A program made the translations under genes and the position numbers. From contig NZ_JAPDMU010000005.1 of NCBI RefSeq assembly GCF_026319325.1, positions 1-64,000 of the forward strand: a stretch of 64,000 nt of DNA, given 5' to 3'. The stretch comes from Methylophaga sp. OBS3. Lineage in GTDB: Bacteria > Pseudomonadota > Gammaproteobacteria > Nitrosococcales > Methylophagaceae. The notes beneath the pieces are model-generated. The model was not told the origin of the DNA and did not search any database. It saw nothing but the letters and a program-made list of their open reading frames with translations. This document shows, one piece after another, positions 38,185 to 47,782 of this stretch (within the stretch, counting starts at the first letter, position 1; each line of letters starts with the position of its first letter).

Positions 38185-38904
38185 ATGAGAAAGCTTTACA
38201 TCATTAAAGTGGGAACAACTTTTCCTGAAACTGCCAAGCAATATGGTGACTTTGATAACTGGACAGCAACAGCGCTAGGGCAGGGTGAAATCGAGATTGA
38301 GACAATTGATGCGGAACATGGCGCAACTTTACCGTTAGTTTCAGAGTGTGCGGGCGTTGTAATAACAGGGTCGCACGATATGGTCACAGATAATTTGCCA
38401 TGGAGTGTGGCGGTTGCGGACTGGTTAAAACAATTACTGGCTGAGCAAACACCTATTCTTGGCATTTGTTACGGCCACCAGTTATTGGCAAGCGCTGCGG
38501 GAGGTGAGGTTGGTTATCACGCCAAAGGTAAAGAGATCGGCACTGTTGAAATTGAACTTACAGAAGCGGCTGGTTTAGATCCGTTATTTCAGTCTTTACC
38601 GCAAACGTTCAAAGCCCACGTTACCCATTCACAGACAGTACTCAAATTGCCAGAGAATGCGGTGCGATTGGCAGCTAATAGTCATGAACCCAATCAAGCC
38701 TTCAGGCTCGGTAATGCTGCCTATGGTGTGCAGTTTCATCCTGAGTACAACGCAGCGATTATGCGCTCATACATTGAAGAACAAACGGATGAACTTGTTG
38801 ATGCTGATTTTTCTGTCTCAGATTTATTAGCAGGTGTTAGCGAAACGCCTGCTGCTGCAGATTTGATTAAAGGTTTTTACCAACGTATTTGTGATACAAA
38901 CTAA
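38185..38904 (+). CDS. class I glutamine amidotransferase-like protein
   Basis: A 239-residue standalone GATase1 domain of the GMP-synthase-like type. The nucleophile is Cys95 in GICYGHQLLA; the His/Glu pair is in VQFHPEYN. Family members hydrolyse glutamine or gamma-glutamyl compounds; without a synthetase domain the acceptor is unknown. A TTGAGGTG ribosome site is present. Its stop overlaps the stop of the convergent NlpC/P60 gene. Confidence 0.85.
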   Translation: MRKLYIIKVGTTFPETAKQYGDFDNWTATALGQGEIEIETIDAEHGATLPLVSECAGVVITGSHDMVTDNLPWSVAVADWLKQLLAEQTPILGICYGHQLLASAAGGEVGYHAKGKEIGTVEIELTEAAGLDPLFQSLPQTFKAHVTHSQTVLKLPENAVRLAANSHEPNQAFRLGNAAYGVQFHPEYNAAIMRSYIEEQTDELVDADFSVSDLLAGVSETPAAADLIKGFYQRICDTN

Positions 38905-39452
38905 CGCGGATAATTTGCTGGTAAAACGTTAATTGACCGCCAGTAATGGCGTGACCAATAGACATTTCGCATATCTGAGATCATCACACCCTGCGACGTT
39001 GAGGCATGTAAAAACTTATGGTTTTCGAGATAAATGCCGACATGTCGACCATGTCGAAAAAACACCAAATCACCGGTTTGTAATTCATCCCGATTAACAT
39101 GAGGGCCACTGCGGTATTGGTCTGTTGTGGTACGAGGTAAATCGATCCCGAGCAAATCCCGATAAGTAACTTGCACAAAGGCTGAGCAATCAATTCCTGA
39201 GCGACTGCTGCCACCAAGTTGATAGGGTGTGCCATGCCAAACATTATGTTGCTGATAGAGCTTCTCGAGTAACGGACTTTGTTTTGAGATATTAGGCTGA
39301 GACGTTGAGGGATAAATTGACGGCCCAGACACTGGTGCTTGTTGCATCGGGGCACTTTGACAGGCAGACAGTAATAAGCCGGTGAGTATGACGGCTAATC
39401 GATCAAAGTTCCGCGCAAAAAGGGTATGTGGTGTACTTATCAACATCATCAA
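38901..39452 (-). CDS. NlpC/P60 family lipoprotein (putative murein endopeptidase)
   Basis: A 183-residue lipoprotein (lipobox GLLLSAC near residue 31) with a C-terminal NlpC/P60 domain. The catalytic Cys is in RSGIDCSAFVQV, the His in GRHVGIYLEN, and a third polar residue in KFLHASTS. It resembles Spr/MepS-type DD- or DL-endopeptidases that open peptidoglycan crosslinks. The n-region before the hydrophobic core is unusually long, so a later start is possible. It is convergent with the amidotransferase gene and divergent from the DUF1428 gene. Confidence 0.85.
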   Translation of the reverse strand: MMMLISTPHTLFARNFDRLAVILTGLLLSACQSAPMQQAPVSGPSIYPSTSQPNISKQSPLLEKLYQQHNVWHGTPYQLGGSSRSGIDCSAFVQVTYRDLLGIDLPRTTTDQYRSGPHVNRDELQTGDLVFFRHGRHVGIYLENHKFLHASTSQGVMISDMRNVYWSRHYWRSINVLPANYPR

Positions 39453-39630
39453 TCAATTATTTAGCAAAATAGATAGGCAGAATTTACGCCATTAAATTCC
39501 CTGATATCAGCTTATAACACTAAGGAAAATGTTTTTTACAAAACTTGACGTGTTTTCACCTGTGGCGCAAATTGATTTATTAAGGGATATGCATAAAAAC
39601 AAAATGGATACAAAACACTGGGAGAGACAA

Positions 39631-39987
39631 ATGGAATACATTGACGCATTCGTTGCCGCCGTACCAAATGAAAACAAAGAAAAATATCTGCAACAAGCAC
39701 GTGAAGCAGCGGTAATTTTTAAAGAGTATGGGGCGTTACGTCTAGTGGAGTGTTGGGGTGATGACACGCCAGTTGGTAAAACCACGTCATTTCCGTTAGC
39801 GGTTCAATGTCAGCCCCATGAAACAGTTGTGGTGTCTTGGGTGGCTTGGCCATCAAAAGCTGTTCATGACGAAGGCATGGAAAAATTTCTACAAGATCCT
39901 CGCATTATTGCGATGTGTGAAGAAGGGCTGCCATTTGATGGTCAGCGTTTGATTTACGGTAGTTTTCAAGTCGTATTAGATGAATAG
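39631..39987 (+). CDS. DUF1428 family protein
   Basis: A 118-residue soluble protein of the DUF1428 family, an alpha/beta ferredoxin-like fold. It starts MEYIDAFVAAVPNENKEKY, the standard family N-terminus, with conserved LRLVECWGDD and SWVAWPSKA. The ATG at 39631 has a GGAGAG ribosome site; the in-frame extension back to 39529 lacks support. Its function is unknown. It is followed nine bases later by a small membrane protein gene. Confidence 0.85.
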   Translation: MEYIDAFVAAVPNENKEKYLQQAREAAVIFKEYGALRLVECWGDDTPVGKTTSFPLAVQCQPHETVVVSWVAWPSKAVHDEGMEKFLQDPRIIAMCEEGLPFDGQRLIYGSFQVVLDE

Positions 39988-39996
39988 GGTTTCGAA

Positions 39997-40221
39997 ATGA
40001 AAATGATTGGGTTACTAGTTACCTTGTTAATCATTGGTTGGTTACTTAATACCCAGTTGGCTTTGTTTATGCCAAATACCCAAAGCACTGTAGAGGATGA
40101 AGAGGGCGTTGTAGCAGCGCCGACGACAGTTCAGCAAATTGAAAGTTTCGAGCAAGATATTAATCAATTAATGACAGATACACAGGCTGAAAGAGCGCGG
40201 CAAATTGAGCAAAGCCAATAA
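39997..40221 (+). CDS. hypothetical small single-pass membrane protein
   Basis: A 74-residue protein with one N-terminal membrane helix (residues 4-26) and a polar, Gln/Glu-rich periplasmic tail that could form a short coiled coil. No family is recognised. It has a weak AGGG ribosome site and probably shares a transcript with the DUF1428 gene. It is convergent with the alkyltransferase-like gene, six bases away. Confidence 0.6.
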   Translation: MKMIGLLVTLLIIGWLLNTQLALFMPNTQSTVEDEEGVVAAPTTVQQIESFEQDINQLMTDTQAERARQIEQSQ

Positions 40222-40227
40222 GCCAAG

Positions 40228-40539
40228 TCATTCATCCCAAAAATACTGACGCATCTTCACTTTGTCCCCAGTGACAATGACACCTTCTGCTTCGAGTAAC
40301 GCTTTTTGCTGTTCGAATTTTGGCGAACCTAATGGAAAGGCCAAAACACCATTTGCCTTGATAACACGGTGCCACGGCAAGGTTGAATCACTAGGTAAGT
40401 ATTTTAAGGTATAGCCGACAAATCGTGCATATCCCGGATAACCACAGCGTTTTGCAATCTCACCATAGTTGGTCACGCGTCCCTTAGGGAGCGCGGCGAC
40501 AGTTTGCCAAATCGCGTTTTGCAAAACAGTTTGTGACAT
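40228..40539 (-). CDS. alkyltransferase-like protein (Atl / YbaZ family)
   Basis: A 103-residue MGMT-fold DNA-binding protein. The alkyl-accepting cysteine of MGMT (PCHRV) is replaced by tryptophan (PWHRVI), the mark of Atl proteins, which flag O6-alkylguanine for nucleotide excision repair. The HTH segment GEIAKRCGYPGYARFVG carries the conserved Arg finger. The ATG giving MSQTVLQNAIWQ was preferred to a GTG 14 codons upstream; neither has a strong ribosome site. Confidence 0.85.
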   Translation of the reverse strand: MSQTVLQNAIWQTVAALPKGRVTNYGEIAKRCGYPGYARFVGYTLKYLPSDSTLPWHRVIKANGVLAFPLGSPKFEQQKALLEAEGVIVTGDKVKMRQYFWDE

Positions 40540-40616
40540 AGACTTTTGATTTATTCCAATCTTAAAAAAAGGTTTTTTCACTGCATGAAAACCATTAATT
40601 CTTGCTACTATCAGTT

Positions 40617-40630
40617 TTGCCCTTGGGCAA
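40617..40630. repeat. 14-base perfect palindrome upstream of the DoxX gene
   Basis: TTGCCCTTGGGCAA is a perfect inverted repeat 37 bases before the DoxX start and 78 bases upstream of the divergent alkyltransferase-like gene. It may be an operator serving one or both genes. No regulator is known. Confidence 0.4.
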
Positions 40631-40666
40631 TGCAGCGAAAACTACAAATATATTAAGGAGAAAATG

Positions 40667-41056
40667 ATGAATCAATTTTTGGCAGCGTGGCAGCCACGGA
40701 TTTTGAGTGTGCTACGTATCGTGACTGCGTTTTTATTTATGCAGCATGGTGCACAGAAGATTTTTGGTTTCCCAGCTGAACAGCGTTACCCGTTCGACAT
40801 TATGTCTTTAAGTGGTGTGGCTGGTGTATTGGAATTATTTGGTGGTGCGTTACTGCTGATTGGTTTATTTACTCGCCCAGTGGCTTTTTTACTGTCAGGT
40901 TTGATGGCTGTTGCCTATTTTATGGTGCATGCACCACAAGGCTTTTGGCCACTAACGAATGGCGGTGAATTAGCTGCATTATTCAGCTTTGTTTTCTTGT
41001 ATATCTGGACTGCCGGTGGTGGTACATGGAGTGTCGATAACTTGATTAAACGCTAA
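40667..41056 (+). CDS. DoxX family membrane protein
   Basis: A 129-residue inner-membrane protein with four helices and the DoxX motif FLFMQHGAQKIFGFP near the N-terminus, followed by GVLELFGGALLLIGLFTRP. Members are linked to redox or oxidative-stress functions in some bacteria, but this branch is undefined. The second of two adjacent ATG codons has better spacing from AAGGAG. A perfect 14-base palindrome lies 37 bases upstream of the start. A terminator follows. Confidence 0.85.
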   Translation: MNQFLAAWQPRILSVLRIVTAFLFMQHGAQKIFGFPAEQRYPFDIMSLSGVAGVLELFGGALLLIGLFTRPVAFLLSGLMAVAYFMVHAPQGFWPLTNGGELAALFSFVFLYIWTAGGGTWSVDNLIKR

Positions 41057-41079
41057 TCAACTTATTTAAGAAATAAAAA

Positions 41080-41104
41080 AAACGGGCCGTTCAGGCCCGT
41101 TTTT
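41080..41104. terminator. bidirectional rho-independent terminator between doxX-like and HDOD genes
   Basis: ACGGGCC and GGCCCGT pair around GTTCA with an A tract on one side and a T tract on the other. It therefore can serve the plus-strand DoxX gene (stop 24 bases upstream) and the convergent minus-strand HDOD gene (stop 25 bases downstream). Confidence 0.9.
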
Positions 41105-41128
41105 GGTTTTGCGAAAATCAAACCACAA

Positions 41129-41974
41129 TTACATGTTCTGGAATAACGCTAATGCTTCTTGGTATTCCTCACTATTTTCATCTAACTCAACCACGCTCAG
41201 TCCCGTATCGATATTGAGTTTTTCAAATGCCAACACACGATGGCGTTCTTGAGGATCTAATGCTTTTTCAGTGTGGAAGTAACTTTGTAGATTAGCGACT
41301 TGAACGACGTCACATAAGTCGGGACCATTAGGGCCGCTGTTGCGATTCAAGTTGGCGTGTTCTGCAGCGACCGTGATGAGGTTTTCTGGGAATTGCCAGC
41401 TTTTAAGAATTGCAGCACCAATCCGCGGATAAAGGTTCGCGATGAGTTGCTCTAAAATGACATCATCATCGAGTAAGCCAGGGATGCTTTCGGCATGAAT
41501 CAAAATGGGTAACACACCGATGTTATGAATCAGACCTGCTAACATCGCTTCGTCAGTTTTGATACCAGGTTGTTTACTGGCAATAACCTGACTGATGGCT
41601 GCAACTTCAGTGCTATGTTCCCAAAGTTCGCGCATGCGTTTTTCAAGTCCGCGAGATGTTGGTTTAAACATTTGTTCCATCACCAAACTGGTGACTAAGT
41701 TTCGAACCATTTGCAGGCCAAGCCGCGATACTGCAGTTTGTACTGACTCAACCGGAATACGCCCACGATACAATGCACTATTAGCGACTTTAAGTAGGCG
41801 GGCAGAAAGTGCTGCATCTGTTACGATAATGTCTGCTAACTGAGCAGAAGTTGTATTGGGATCGTTGACGACTTCGCGAACTTGCAGTGCCACTTCTGGC
41901 AATGTCGGTAATATCAGTTTGCCATTATCCAAATCGGCCAAGATAGTGTTATACAATTGTTCTTGTGACGTCAT
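41129..41974 (-). CDS. HDOD domain signalling protein
   Basis: A 281-residue cytoplasmic protein consisting of an HDOD domain (residues 15-215, including LPTLPEVALQVREVVNDPNTTSAQLADIIVT-like sequence and LAGLIHNIGVLPI). HDOD proteins resemble HD-GYP phosphodiesterases but lack a complete metal-binding HD set; they act in signalling or stress control. The C-terminal 60 residues show no other domain. It is monocistronic and divergent from alaC. Confidence 0.85.
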   Translation of the reverse strand: MTSQEQLYNTILADLDNGKLILPTLPEVALQVREVVNDPNTTSAQLADIIVTDAALSARLLKVANSALYRGRIPVESVQTAVSRLGLQMVRNLVTSLVMEQMFKPTSRGLEKRMRELWEHSTEVAAISQVIASKQPGIKTDEAMLAGLIHNIGVLPILIHAESIPGLLDDDVILEQLIANLYPRIGAAILKSWQFPENLITVAAEHANLNRNSGPNGPDLCDVVQVANLQSYFHTEKALDPQERHRVLAFEKLNIDTGLSVVELDENSEEYQEALALFQNM

Positions 41975-42068
41975 AGTTCTTCGCTATATTAAATGGATTT
42001 GAAGTGTTATTGATTTTCAGTTATTTTGCTTGGTTTGCCAACCGCTTTAGCTTATCGCAGGTGCTCAG

Positions 42069-43247
42069 TTGAACGACGAATTTCCCAGAATCAAACGGCT
42101 TCCGCCTTACGTTTTCAACATTGTAAATGATTTGAAGGCGAAAGCGCGTGCGCGCGGTGAAGATATTATCGATTTTGGTATGGGTAATCCTGATCAGCCG
42201 GCGCCAAAACATATTGTCGATAAACTGGTTGAAGCTGCTCAGCGCCCAGATACGCATCGTTACTCAGTTTCACGGGGTATCCCTCGTTTACGTAAAGCGA
42301 TCTGTGATTGGTATCAACGTAAATTTGAGGTCACTTTAGATCCTGACTCTGAAACTATTGTGACGATTGGTTCAAAAGAAGGTCTTGCGCATTTAGCTTT
42401 AGCGACTGTTGGTCCAGGTGATGCGGTATTAGTACCGAATCCTGCCTATCCAATTCACCCTTATGGTTTTGTTATTGCGGGCGCAGATATTCGTCATGTG
42501 CCGCTAACGCCAGATGTGGATTTCTTTGCTGAACTTGAAAAGTCAGTTAAAGACTCATGGCCAAAACCAAAAATGTTGGTGTTGAATTTCCCGGGTAATC
42601 CAACAACGCAATGTGTTGAATTGGATTTCTTCGAACGGGTTGTCGAGTTCGCTCGTGAGCATCAAATCTGGGTAATTCATGATTTGGCTTATGGTGAAAT
42701 CTGTTTTGATGGCTACACCGCACCATCGATTTTGCAGGTGCCAGGTGCAAAAGATGTTGCTGTTGAGTTTTATACCTTATCTAAAACATACAACATGCCG
42801 GGCTGGCGTATTGGCTTTATGTCAGGTAATCCGACATTAGTGGCGGCCTTAGCGCGTATGAAGTCTTATCTGGATTACGGCATGTTTACGCCAATTCAGG
42901 TGGCGGCGATTACTGCCTTAGAAGGCCCACAAGAATGTGTTGCTGAAATTTCAGAAACCTATCGCAAACGCCGTGACGTATTGTGTGATGGCTTAAACGC
43001 GATTGGCTGGCATGTTGAAAAACCGAAGGCGACCATGTTCGTCTGGGCAAGAATTCCAGAGCAATTCCGTGAAATGGGCTCATTGGAGTTCAGTAAGAAA
43101 TTATTAAAAGATGCGAAAGTCGCGGTATCTCCAGGTATCGGCTTTGGCGAATATGGCGATGAATATGTGCGTTTTGGTTTGATCGAAAATCAACACCGTA
43201 CCCGCCAAGCGATTCGCGGTATCCGTGACATGATGAAAAAAGGCTAG
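42069..43247 (+). CDS. alaC: alanine transaminase AlaC-type PLP aminotransferase
   Basis: A 392-residue class I/II aminotransferase, probably making alanine from pyruvate and glutamate. It begins [18 protein letters not shown], very like E. coli AlaC, and has the PLP lysine in [15 protein letters not shown] and the NFPGNPTTQ motif. The start is a TTG with an AGGTG ribosome site. It lies nine bases before hom, which suggests an operon of amino acid genes, a common arrangement in Proteobacteria. Confidence 0.88.
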   Translation: MNDEFPRIKRLPPYVFNIVNDLKAKARARGEDIIDFGMGNPDQPAPKHIVDKLVEAAQRPDTHRYSVSRGIPRLRKAICDWYQRKFEVTLDPDSETIVTIGSKEGLAHLALATVGPGDAVLVPNPAYPIHPYGFVIAGADIRHVPLTPDVDFFAELEKSVKDSWPKPKMLVLNFPGNPTTQCVELDFFERVVEFAREHQIWVIHDLAYGEICFDGYTAPSILQVPGAKDVAVEFYTLSKTYNMPGWRIGFMSGNPTLVAALARMKSYLDYGMFTPIQVAAITALEGPQECVAEISETYRKRRDVLCDGLNAIGWHVEKPKATMFVWARIPEQFREMGSLEFSKKLLKDAKVAVSPGIGFGEYGDEYVRFGLIENQHRTRQAIRGIRDMMKKG

Positions 43248-43255
43248 GGGGCTGT

Positions 43256-44566
43256 GTGCAATCAGTAAAAATTGGCATTCTCGGTCTAGGCACTGTTGGT
43301 AGCGGTACCGTAAGCGTACTGCAACGTAATGCCCGTGAGATTAGTCGCCGTGCTGGCCGTGACATTGAAATTTTTGTTGCTGCTGATAGAGAGCTTGATA
43401 AAGAACGTAGCTGTGATCTGACCAATATCACACTGACTGATGATGCGTTTTCAGTGGTGAATAACCCTGAAGTACAAATTGTCGTTGAGTTGATTGGCGG
43501 TACTGGCGTTGCACGTGACTTAGTGATGCAAGCCATTGAGAGTGGCAAGCACGTCGTAACGGCAAACAAAGCTTTGATAGCCATGCATGGTAATGAGTTG
43601 TTTGCTCGTGCCCAAGAAAAAGGTGTGACGATTGCTTTTGAAGCAGCCGTTGCTGGTGGTATTCCAATTATTAAAGCGATGCGTGAAGGTCTGGCAGGTA
43701 ACCGTATTGAATGGTTAGCCGGTATCATCAACGGCACAGGTAACTTTATCCTGACCGAAATGCGCGATAAAGGCCGTAACTTCGCTGACGTTTTAGTCGA
43801 AGCGCAAGCACTGGGTTATGCCGAGGCCGATCCAACATTTGACGTAGAAGGCATTGATGCTGCGCACAAATTGACCATCATGGCGTCAATTGCATTTGGT
43901 ATCCCACTACAGTTCTACAAGTGCTATACCGAAGGTATCAGCAAAATTAGCCAAGAAGATGTGCAATATGCAGCGGAGCTTGGTTACCGGATCAAACACT
44001 TAGGTATTGCCAAGAAAACACCACAAGGTGTTGAACTGCGTGTGCACCCAACACTGATTCCACATCGTCGACTGATTGCCAATGTAAATGGCGTAATGAA
44101 TGCGGTTGTGGTCAAAGGTGATGCCGTTGGTCCAACACTATACTACGGTGCTGGTGCTGGCTCTGAGCCAACTGCTTCAGCCGTTGTTGCTGATATCGTT
44201 GATATCGTTCGTGCACTGACATCTGACCCAGAAAACCGTGTACCGCATTTGGCTTTCCAACCGGATGCAATTAAAGACACGCCGATCTTATCTATGTCTG
44301 ATGTGGTGACGTCTTACTATTTACGTATTCAAACTGAAGATAAACCAGGTGTTCTTGCGAACATTACCCGTATCTTTAGTGAGCAAGGCATCAATATTGA
44401 AGCCATTTTGCAAAAACAACCGGAAGATGATGAAGGCTTGGTTCCTATCATTATGCTGACCCAACCGGTTGCTGAGAAAAACATGGACGAGGCCATTGCC
44501 CAAATTGAGGCATTGGATACCGTCAAAGATGCGATTATGCGTATCCGAATGGAAACGCTGGGCTAA
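43256..44566 (+). CDS. hom: homoserine dehydrogenase
   Basis: Reduces aspartate semialdehyde to homoserine for threonine and methionine. The 436-residue protein has a Rossmann NAD(P) domain ([16 protein letters not shown]), a catalytic region with the [11 protein letters not shown] motif and [18 protein letters not shown], and a C-terminal ACT domain (about 350-430) for threonine feedback. It is monofunctional, not fused to aspartokinase. It starts at a GTG with a GGGGG-type ribosome site. Confidence 0.95.
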   Translation: MQSVKIGILGLGTVGSGTVSVLQRNAREISRRAGRDIEIFVAADRELDKERSCDLTNITLTDDAFSVVNNPEVQIVVELIGGTGVARDLVMQAIESGKHVVTANKALIAMHGNELFARAQEKGVTIAFEAAVAGGIPIIKAMREGLAGNRIEWLAGIINGTGNFILTEMRDKGRNFADVLVEAQALGYAEADPTFDVEGIDAAHKLTIMASIAFGIPLQFYKCYTEGISKISQEDVQYAAELGYRIKHLGIAKKTPQGVELRVHPTLIPHRRLIANVNGVMNAVVVKGDAVGPTLYYGAGAGSEPTASAVVADIVDIVRALTSDPENRVPHLAFQPDAIKDTPILSMSDVVTSYYLRIQTEDKPGVLANITRIFSEQGINIEAILQKQPEDDEGLVPIIMLTQPVAEKNMDEAIAQIEALDTVKDAIMRIRMETLG

Positions 44567-44601
44567 TTTTTCAGCCCAAAAAGAATAAAAGAGGAAAATT
44601 T

Positions 44602-45747
44602 ATGTCATTTCGTCCACGTTACACTGGCCTGATTGAACGTTACCGTGATCGCTTGCCGGTTAACGATGACACGCGTCTGATTAGCCTAGGTGAGGGTAAT
44701 ACGCCGCTTATCAAACTCAACAATATTCCGAAGCAAATCGGTAAAAATGTTGATATTTACGTTAAATACGAAGGTCTAAACCCAACAGGTTCTTTTAAAG
44801 ACCGTGGTATGACTATGGCTGTTACCAAAGCGGTTGAAGAAGGCAGTAAAGCAATTATCTGTGCTTCAACGGGTAATACGTCAGCTGCGGCAGCCGCCTA
44901 TGCTGCACGTGCTGGTATTACCGCTTTCGTTATTATTCCTGACGGTAAAATTGCCCAAGGTAAATTAGCGCAAGCCATGATGCATAACGCCGTTGTTATC
45001 CAAATCAAAGGTAACTTTGATGAGGGTATGCGCTTAGTAAAAGAAGTGGCTGCTCATGCGCCTGTCACGATTGTTAACTCAATTAACCCATATCGTTTAC
45101 AAGGTCAGAAAACAGCTGCTTTTGAGATTGTTGAAGAATTAGGCCGTGCCCCTGATTTCCATTGTTTGCCAGTTGGTAATGCCGGTAATATCACCGCTCA
45201 TTGGATTGGTTACTGTGAATATTCATCAGCGGATGGTGCTCACGTTACAGAAGCTTGTGCTTACTGTGATGGCCAATGCAAATACGCTGGTGGTGCGATT
45301 GTCGGTAATCGTCCGAAAATGATTGGTTACCAAGCTTCCGGTAGTGCGCCATTTATGCGTGGTGCAATGGTTGATGATCCTGAAACAGTTGCTACAGCAA
45401 TTCGTATCGGTCACCCACAAAGCTGGGATATGGCTTGGAAAGTAAAAGAAGAATCAGGCGGTTGGTTTGATGAGTGTTCAGATGAAGAAATTCTGGCAGC
45501 ACAAAAATTACTGGCCGAAATGGAAGGTGTTTTCTGTGAGCCTGCTTCAGCAACGTCATTAGCTGGTGCTTTACGGGATATTAAAAACGGTAAAATTCCA
45601 GAAGGCAGCAGCGTTGTTTGTACCCTGACTGGTCATGGTCTTAAAGATCCTGATACGGCTATCAAACAAAGCACATCACCAGTCGTCACGGTAAATGCCG
45701 ATATGGAATCGGTTCGTGATGCTATCTTGAGTAACTTGAGAAGCTAA
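44602..45747 (+). CDS. thrC: threonine synthase
   Basis: A PLP enzyme converting O-phosphohomoserine to threonine. The 381-residue length matches the short, Bacillus-like ThrC class rather than the longer E. coli class. The PLP lysine lies in [14 protein letters not shown], and the phosphate-binding loop in [12 protein letters not shown]. It follows hom by 35 bases; an imperfect inverted repeat overlaps the hom stop but has no T tract. An AAAGAGGAAAA ribosome site is present. Confidence 0.94.
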   Translation: MSFRPRYTGLIERYRDRLPVNDDTRLISLGEGNTPLIKLNNIPKQIGKNVDIYVKYEGLNPTGSFKDRGMTMAVTKAVEEGSKAIICASTGNTSAAAAAYAARAGITAFVIIPDGKIAQGKLAQAMMHNAVVIQIKGNFDEGMRLVKEVAAHAPVTIVNSINPYRLQGQKTAAFEIVEELGRAPDFHCLPVGNAGNITAHWIGYCEYSSADGAHVTEACAYCDGQCKYAGGAIVGNRPKMIGYQASGSAPFMRGAMVDDPETVATAIRIGHPQSWDMAWKVKEESGGWFDECSDEEILAAQKLLAEMEGVFCEPASATSLAGALRDIKNGKIPEGSSVVCTLTGHGLKDPDTAIKQSTSPVVTVNADMESVRDAILSNLRS

Positions 45748-45748
45748 C

Positions 45749-46261
45749 GTGGTGATGCAGGCACCGACTGCAGAAGAAATGAGTGCGGCGCGTACGCCGC
45801 ACGATATTTTTCTGACCAATCTGATTGTAAATCACATTTTGCTTTTTACCGCGATTGCGGCAACGGGTAAAAGTTTGTTTAGTTTTATGGTGTTGGTGCC
45901 TATTTTCTCGTTTTGCTGCTTAGGCTATACCTTTTGGCGCTCTAGTCGCGTCAAACGGGAGCAGAGCGAGTTTATCTATATTCATTGGCAGATTGCCCGC
46001 CGCTGGAGCAAATTGTTCTCTATCGTGCTATTAGTCGTTGTCAGTACGTCTGTATTGGGCTGGCTGGGATACACCTATCTTGGCATGATGAAAGAGGCTG
46101 TATTTGCCTTTATCGGTGGCTTGAGTATTTTACCGATTCTGCTTTCCACATTAGTGCTGATTGTGATTGAGTCTGACTCATTACACCACGCACGTGTTGG
46201 TACCTTACCTAATTGGGCAAGACGTCGTTTCTTAGGCGAAGAAATTCCAGTTTCTGAATAG
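45749..46261 (+). CDS. hypothetical inner-membrane protein
   Basis: A 170-residue protein with about four hydrophobic segments (residues 25-45, 48-66, 90-112 and 115-140) and charged termini. I do not recognise a family. It begins one base after the thrC stop, either at GTG 45749 or at an ATG two codons on, so it is almost certainly in the alaC-hom-thrC transcript. No link to threonine synthesis or transport can be drawn from the sequence. Confidence 0.65.
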   Translation: MVMQAPTAEEMSAARTPHDIFLTNLIVNHILLFTAIAATGKSLFSFMVLVPIFSFCCLGYTFWRSSRVKREQSEFIYIHWQIARRWSKLFSIVLLVVVSTSVLGWLGYTYLGMMKEAVFAFIGGLSILPILLSTLVLIVIESDSLHHARVGTLPNWARRRFLGEEIPVSE

Positions 46262-46271
46262 TCTTAACTGA

Positions 46272-46571
46272 CTATTGCTCTTTACGCATTACAACTGAGT
46301 GAATAACAAGGTTGTGCTCAAAAAACACATCAAAATCAGCATAACGCCAGCGTGTAATTGGTGGCTCACCAATCGCAGTACGTTTTTCTGCAGCAGCACC
46401 AAACTTAGCTTCAACCTGCGCCATACTCATACCGCGGGTGGGTCTTAATACGCCGGTCGCGCTATTGGGTGTGGTGTAAGTTGGATCTGCAATCGATAAA
46501 ACATCAGCCTGTGCCGGAAGCGCCAGTGACAAAAGCATTATACTGCTGACAATTAAACTGGTTTTTAACAT
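46272..46571 (-). CDS. small exported protein with BamE/SmpA-like repeat
   Basis: A 99-residue secreted protein with a clear signal peptide ending PAQA at about residue 22. The mature part contains RPTRGMSMAQVEAKFGAA and RWRYADFDVFFEHNLV, which resemble the SmpA/OmlA (BamE) fold at low level. It is probably periplasmic. A CGGAG ribosome site precedes the ATG. Its function is unknown. It may be co-transcribed with hemW. Confidence 0.65.
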   Translation of the reverse strand: MLKTSLIVSSIMLLSLALPAQADVLSIADPTYTTPNSATGVLRPTRGMSMAQVEAKFGAAAEKRTAIGEPPITRWRYADFDVFFEHNLVIHSVVMRKEQ

Positions 46572-46607
46572 GGCACAAACTCCGTTTTAAAATTTAGTAA
46601 AAGCATA

Positions 46608-47768
46608 CTATTCCGGCAGAAATAGCTCAATTAGCGTATTGAGATAACGTTTACCTTTATCTGTGGGCCGGATATGTCTGACATCATATTCGAGTAGCTC
46701 CATCGCTTCCGCTTGCTGTAATGCCTCGTTAAACTGACCTAGTGGAATCCCTGTATGCTGCTGAAATAAAGGTGTTGGAAAACCATTAGTCAAACGAAGC
46801 GCATTCAGCATAAACTCAAAGCCAATGTCACGAGCATGAAGTAACTCGGTCTTCAATAACACTTGGCTATCGTGCGCTTTATCCAGATAAGCTTGCGGTT
46901 GTTTTTGTTTCACCCGGCGGGTTATCGTCTGGGTGGCCGCATCAGAGATTTTTCCATGAGCTCCTGCTCCAATCCCTAGATAATCACCAAACTGCCAATA
47001 ATTGACATTGTGGCGACACTGTTTGCCTTTCTGGGCGTAGGCCGAGACTTCATATTGTAAATAGCCAGCATCAGCCAAACGCGCTTGGTTGCCTTCTTGC
47101 CAGTCGATAATGGGGTCATCATCAGGCAAGGTCGGTGGTTGTTGGTAAAACAGCGTGTTTGGTTCGATTGTCAGCTGATAATAAGAAATATGCTGTGGTT
47201 GTAGAGCAATGGCTGTGGTTACATCGGTAATTGCTTCAGCTTCCGTTTGACCGGGCAGCCCAAACATCAAATCGAGATTCACATTATCAAAACCAGCTTG
47301 ATAGGCGATTTCGACTGCTCTTTGGGCTTCATTACCGTTATGAATACGGCCAAGACGTTCTAAAGCTGCATTATTAAAGCTCTGAATACCAATCGATAAA
47401 CGGTTAATGCCTAGTTGTCGATAATCCCGAAAGCGTGCCGCCTCAAAGGTGCCAGGGTTGGCCTCCATGGTTATTTCAGCATCAGCTTTTAAAGGCAAAA
47501 GGGCGCGAATACCTGAAAATAAACGATCATAAGCCTCTGCTGAAAATAGGCTAGGTGTACCACCGCCAATAAATATGCTTTGTACAGTGCGTCCCCAGAC
47601 TGATGGACATTCCTGTGCTAAATCAGCGATTAATGCGTCAACATAAGCCTGTTCAGGTAGGTTATCGCTGGCTTTATGGGAGTTAAAGTCACAGTAAGGA
47701 CATTTACGCACGCACCAAGGCACGTGGATATAAAGGCTGAGCGGCGGTAAGGCTGTGAAATTAAACAT
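46608..47768 (-). CDS. hemW: heme chaperone HemW (HemN-like radical SAM protein)
   Basis: A 386-residue radical SAM protein. The [4Fe-4S] motif is CVRKCPYCDFNSH (CX3CX2C). IFIGGGTPSLF and NRLSIGIQSFN are family core motifs, and a HemN C-terminal domain follows. It lacks the N-terminal extension of true HemN, so the haem chaperone HemW is the better call than coproporphyrinogen dehydrogenase. It follows rdgB by 14 bases, as in many Gammaproteobacteria. Confidence 0.92.
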   Translation of the reverse strand: MFNFTALPPLSLYIHVPWCVRKCPYCDFNSHKASDNLPEQAYVDALIADLAQECPSVWGRTVQSIFIGGGTPSLFSAEAYDRLFSGIRALLPLKADAEITMEANPGTFEAARFRDYRQLGINRLSIGIQSFNNAALERLGRIHNGNEAQRAVEIAYQAGFDNVNLDLMFGLPGQTEAEAITDVTTAIALQPQHISYYQLTIEPNTLFYQQPPTLPDDDPIIDWQEGNQARLADAGYLQYEVSAYAQKGKQCRHNVNYWQFGDYLGIGAGAHGKISDAATQTITRRVKQKQPQAYLDKAHDSQVLLKTELLHARDIGFEFMLNALRLTNGFPTPLFQQHTGIPLGQFNEALQQAEAMELLEYDVRHIRPTDKGKRYLNTLIELFLPE

Positions 47769-47782
47769 TGCGCTTGCCGAGC

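Noticed and set aside
39529-39630. 34-codon N-terminal extension of the DUF1428 gene
   Set aside because: The ATG at 39631 has a GGAGAG ribosome site and gives the standard family start.
43090-43737. Long minus-strand ORF (215 codons) opposite hom
   Set aside because: It is a mirror of the hom coding frame, with no ribosome site and low-complexity Ser/Pro/Thr-rich translation.
44559-44578. Inverted repeat TGGGCT/AGCCCA at the hom stop
   Set aside because: It has no T tract and thrC follows closely in the same operon, so it is not a convincing terminator.
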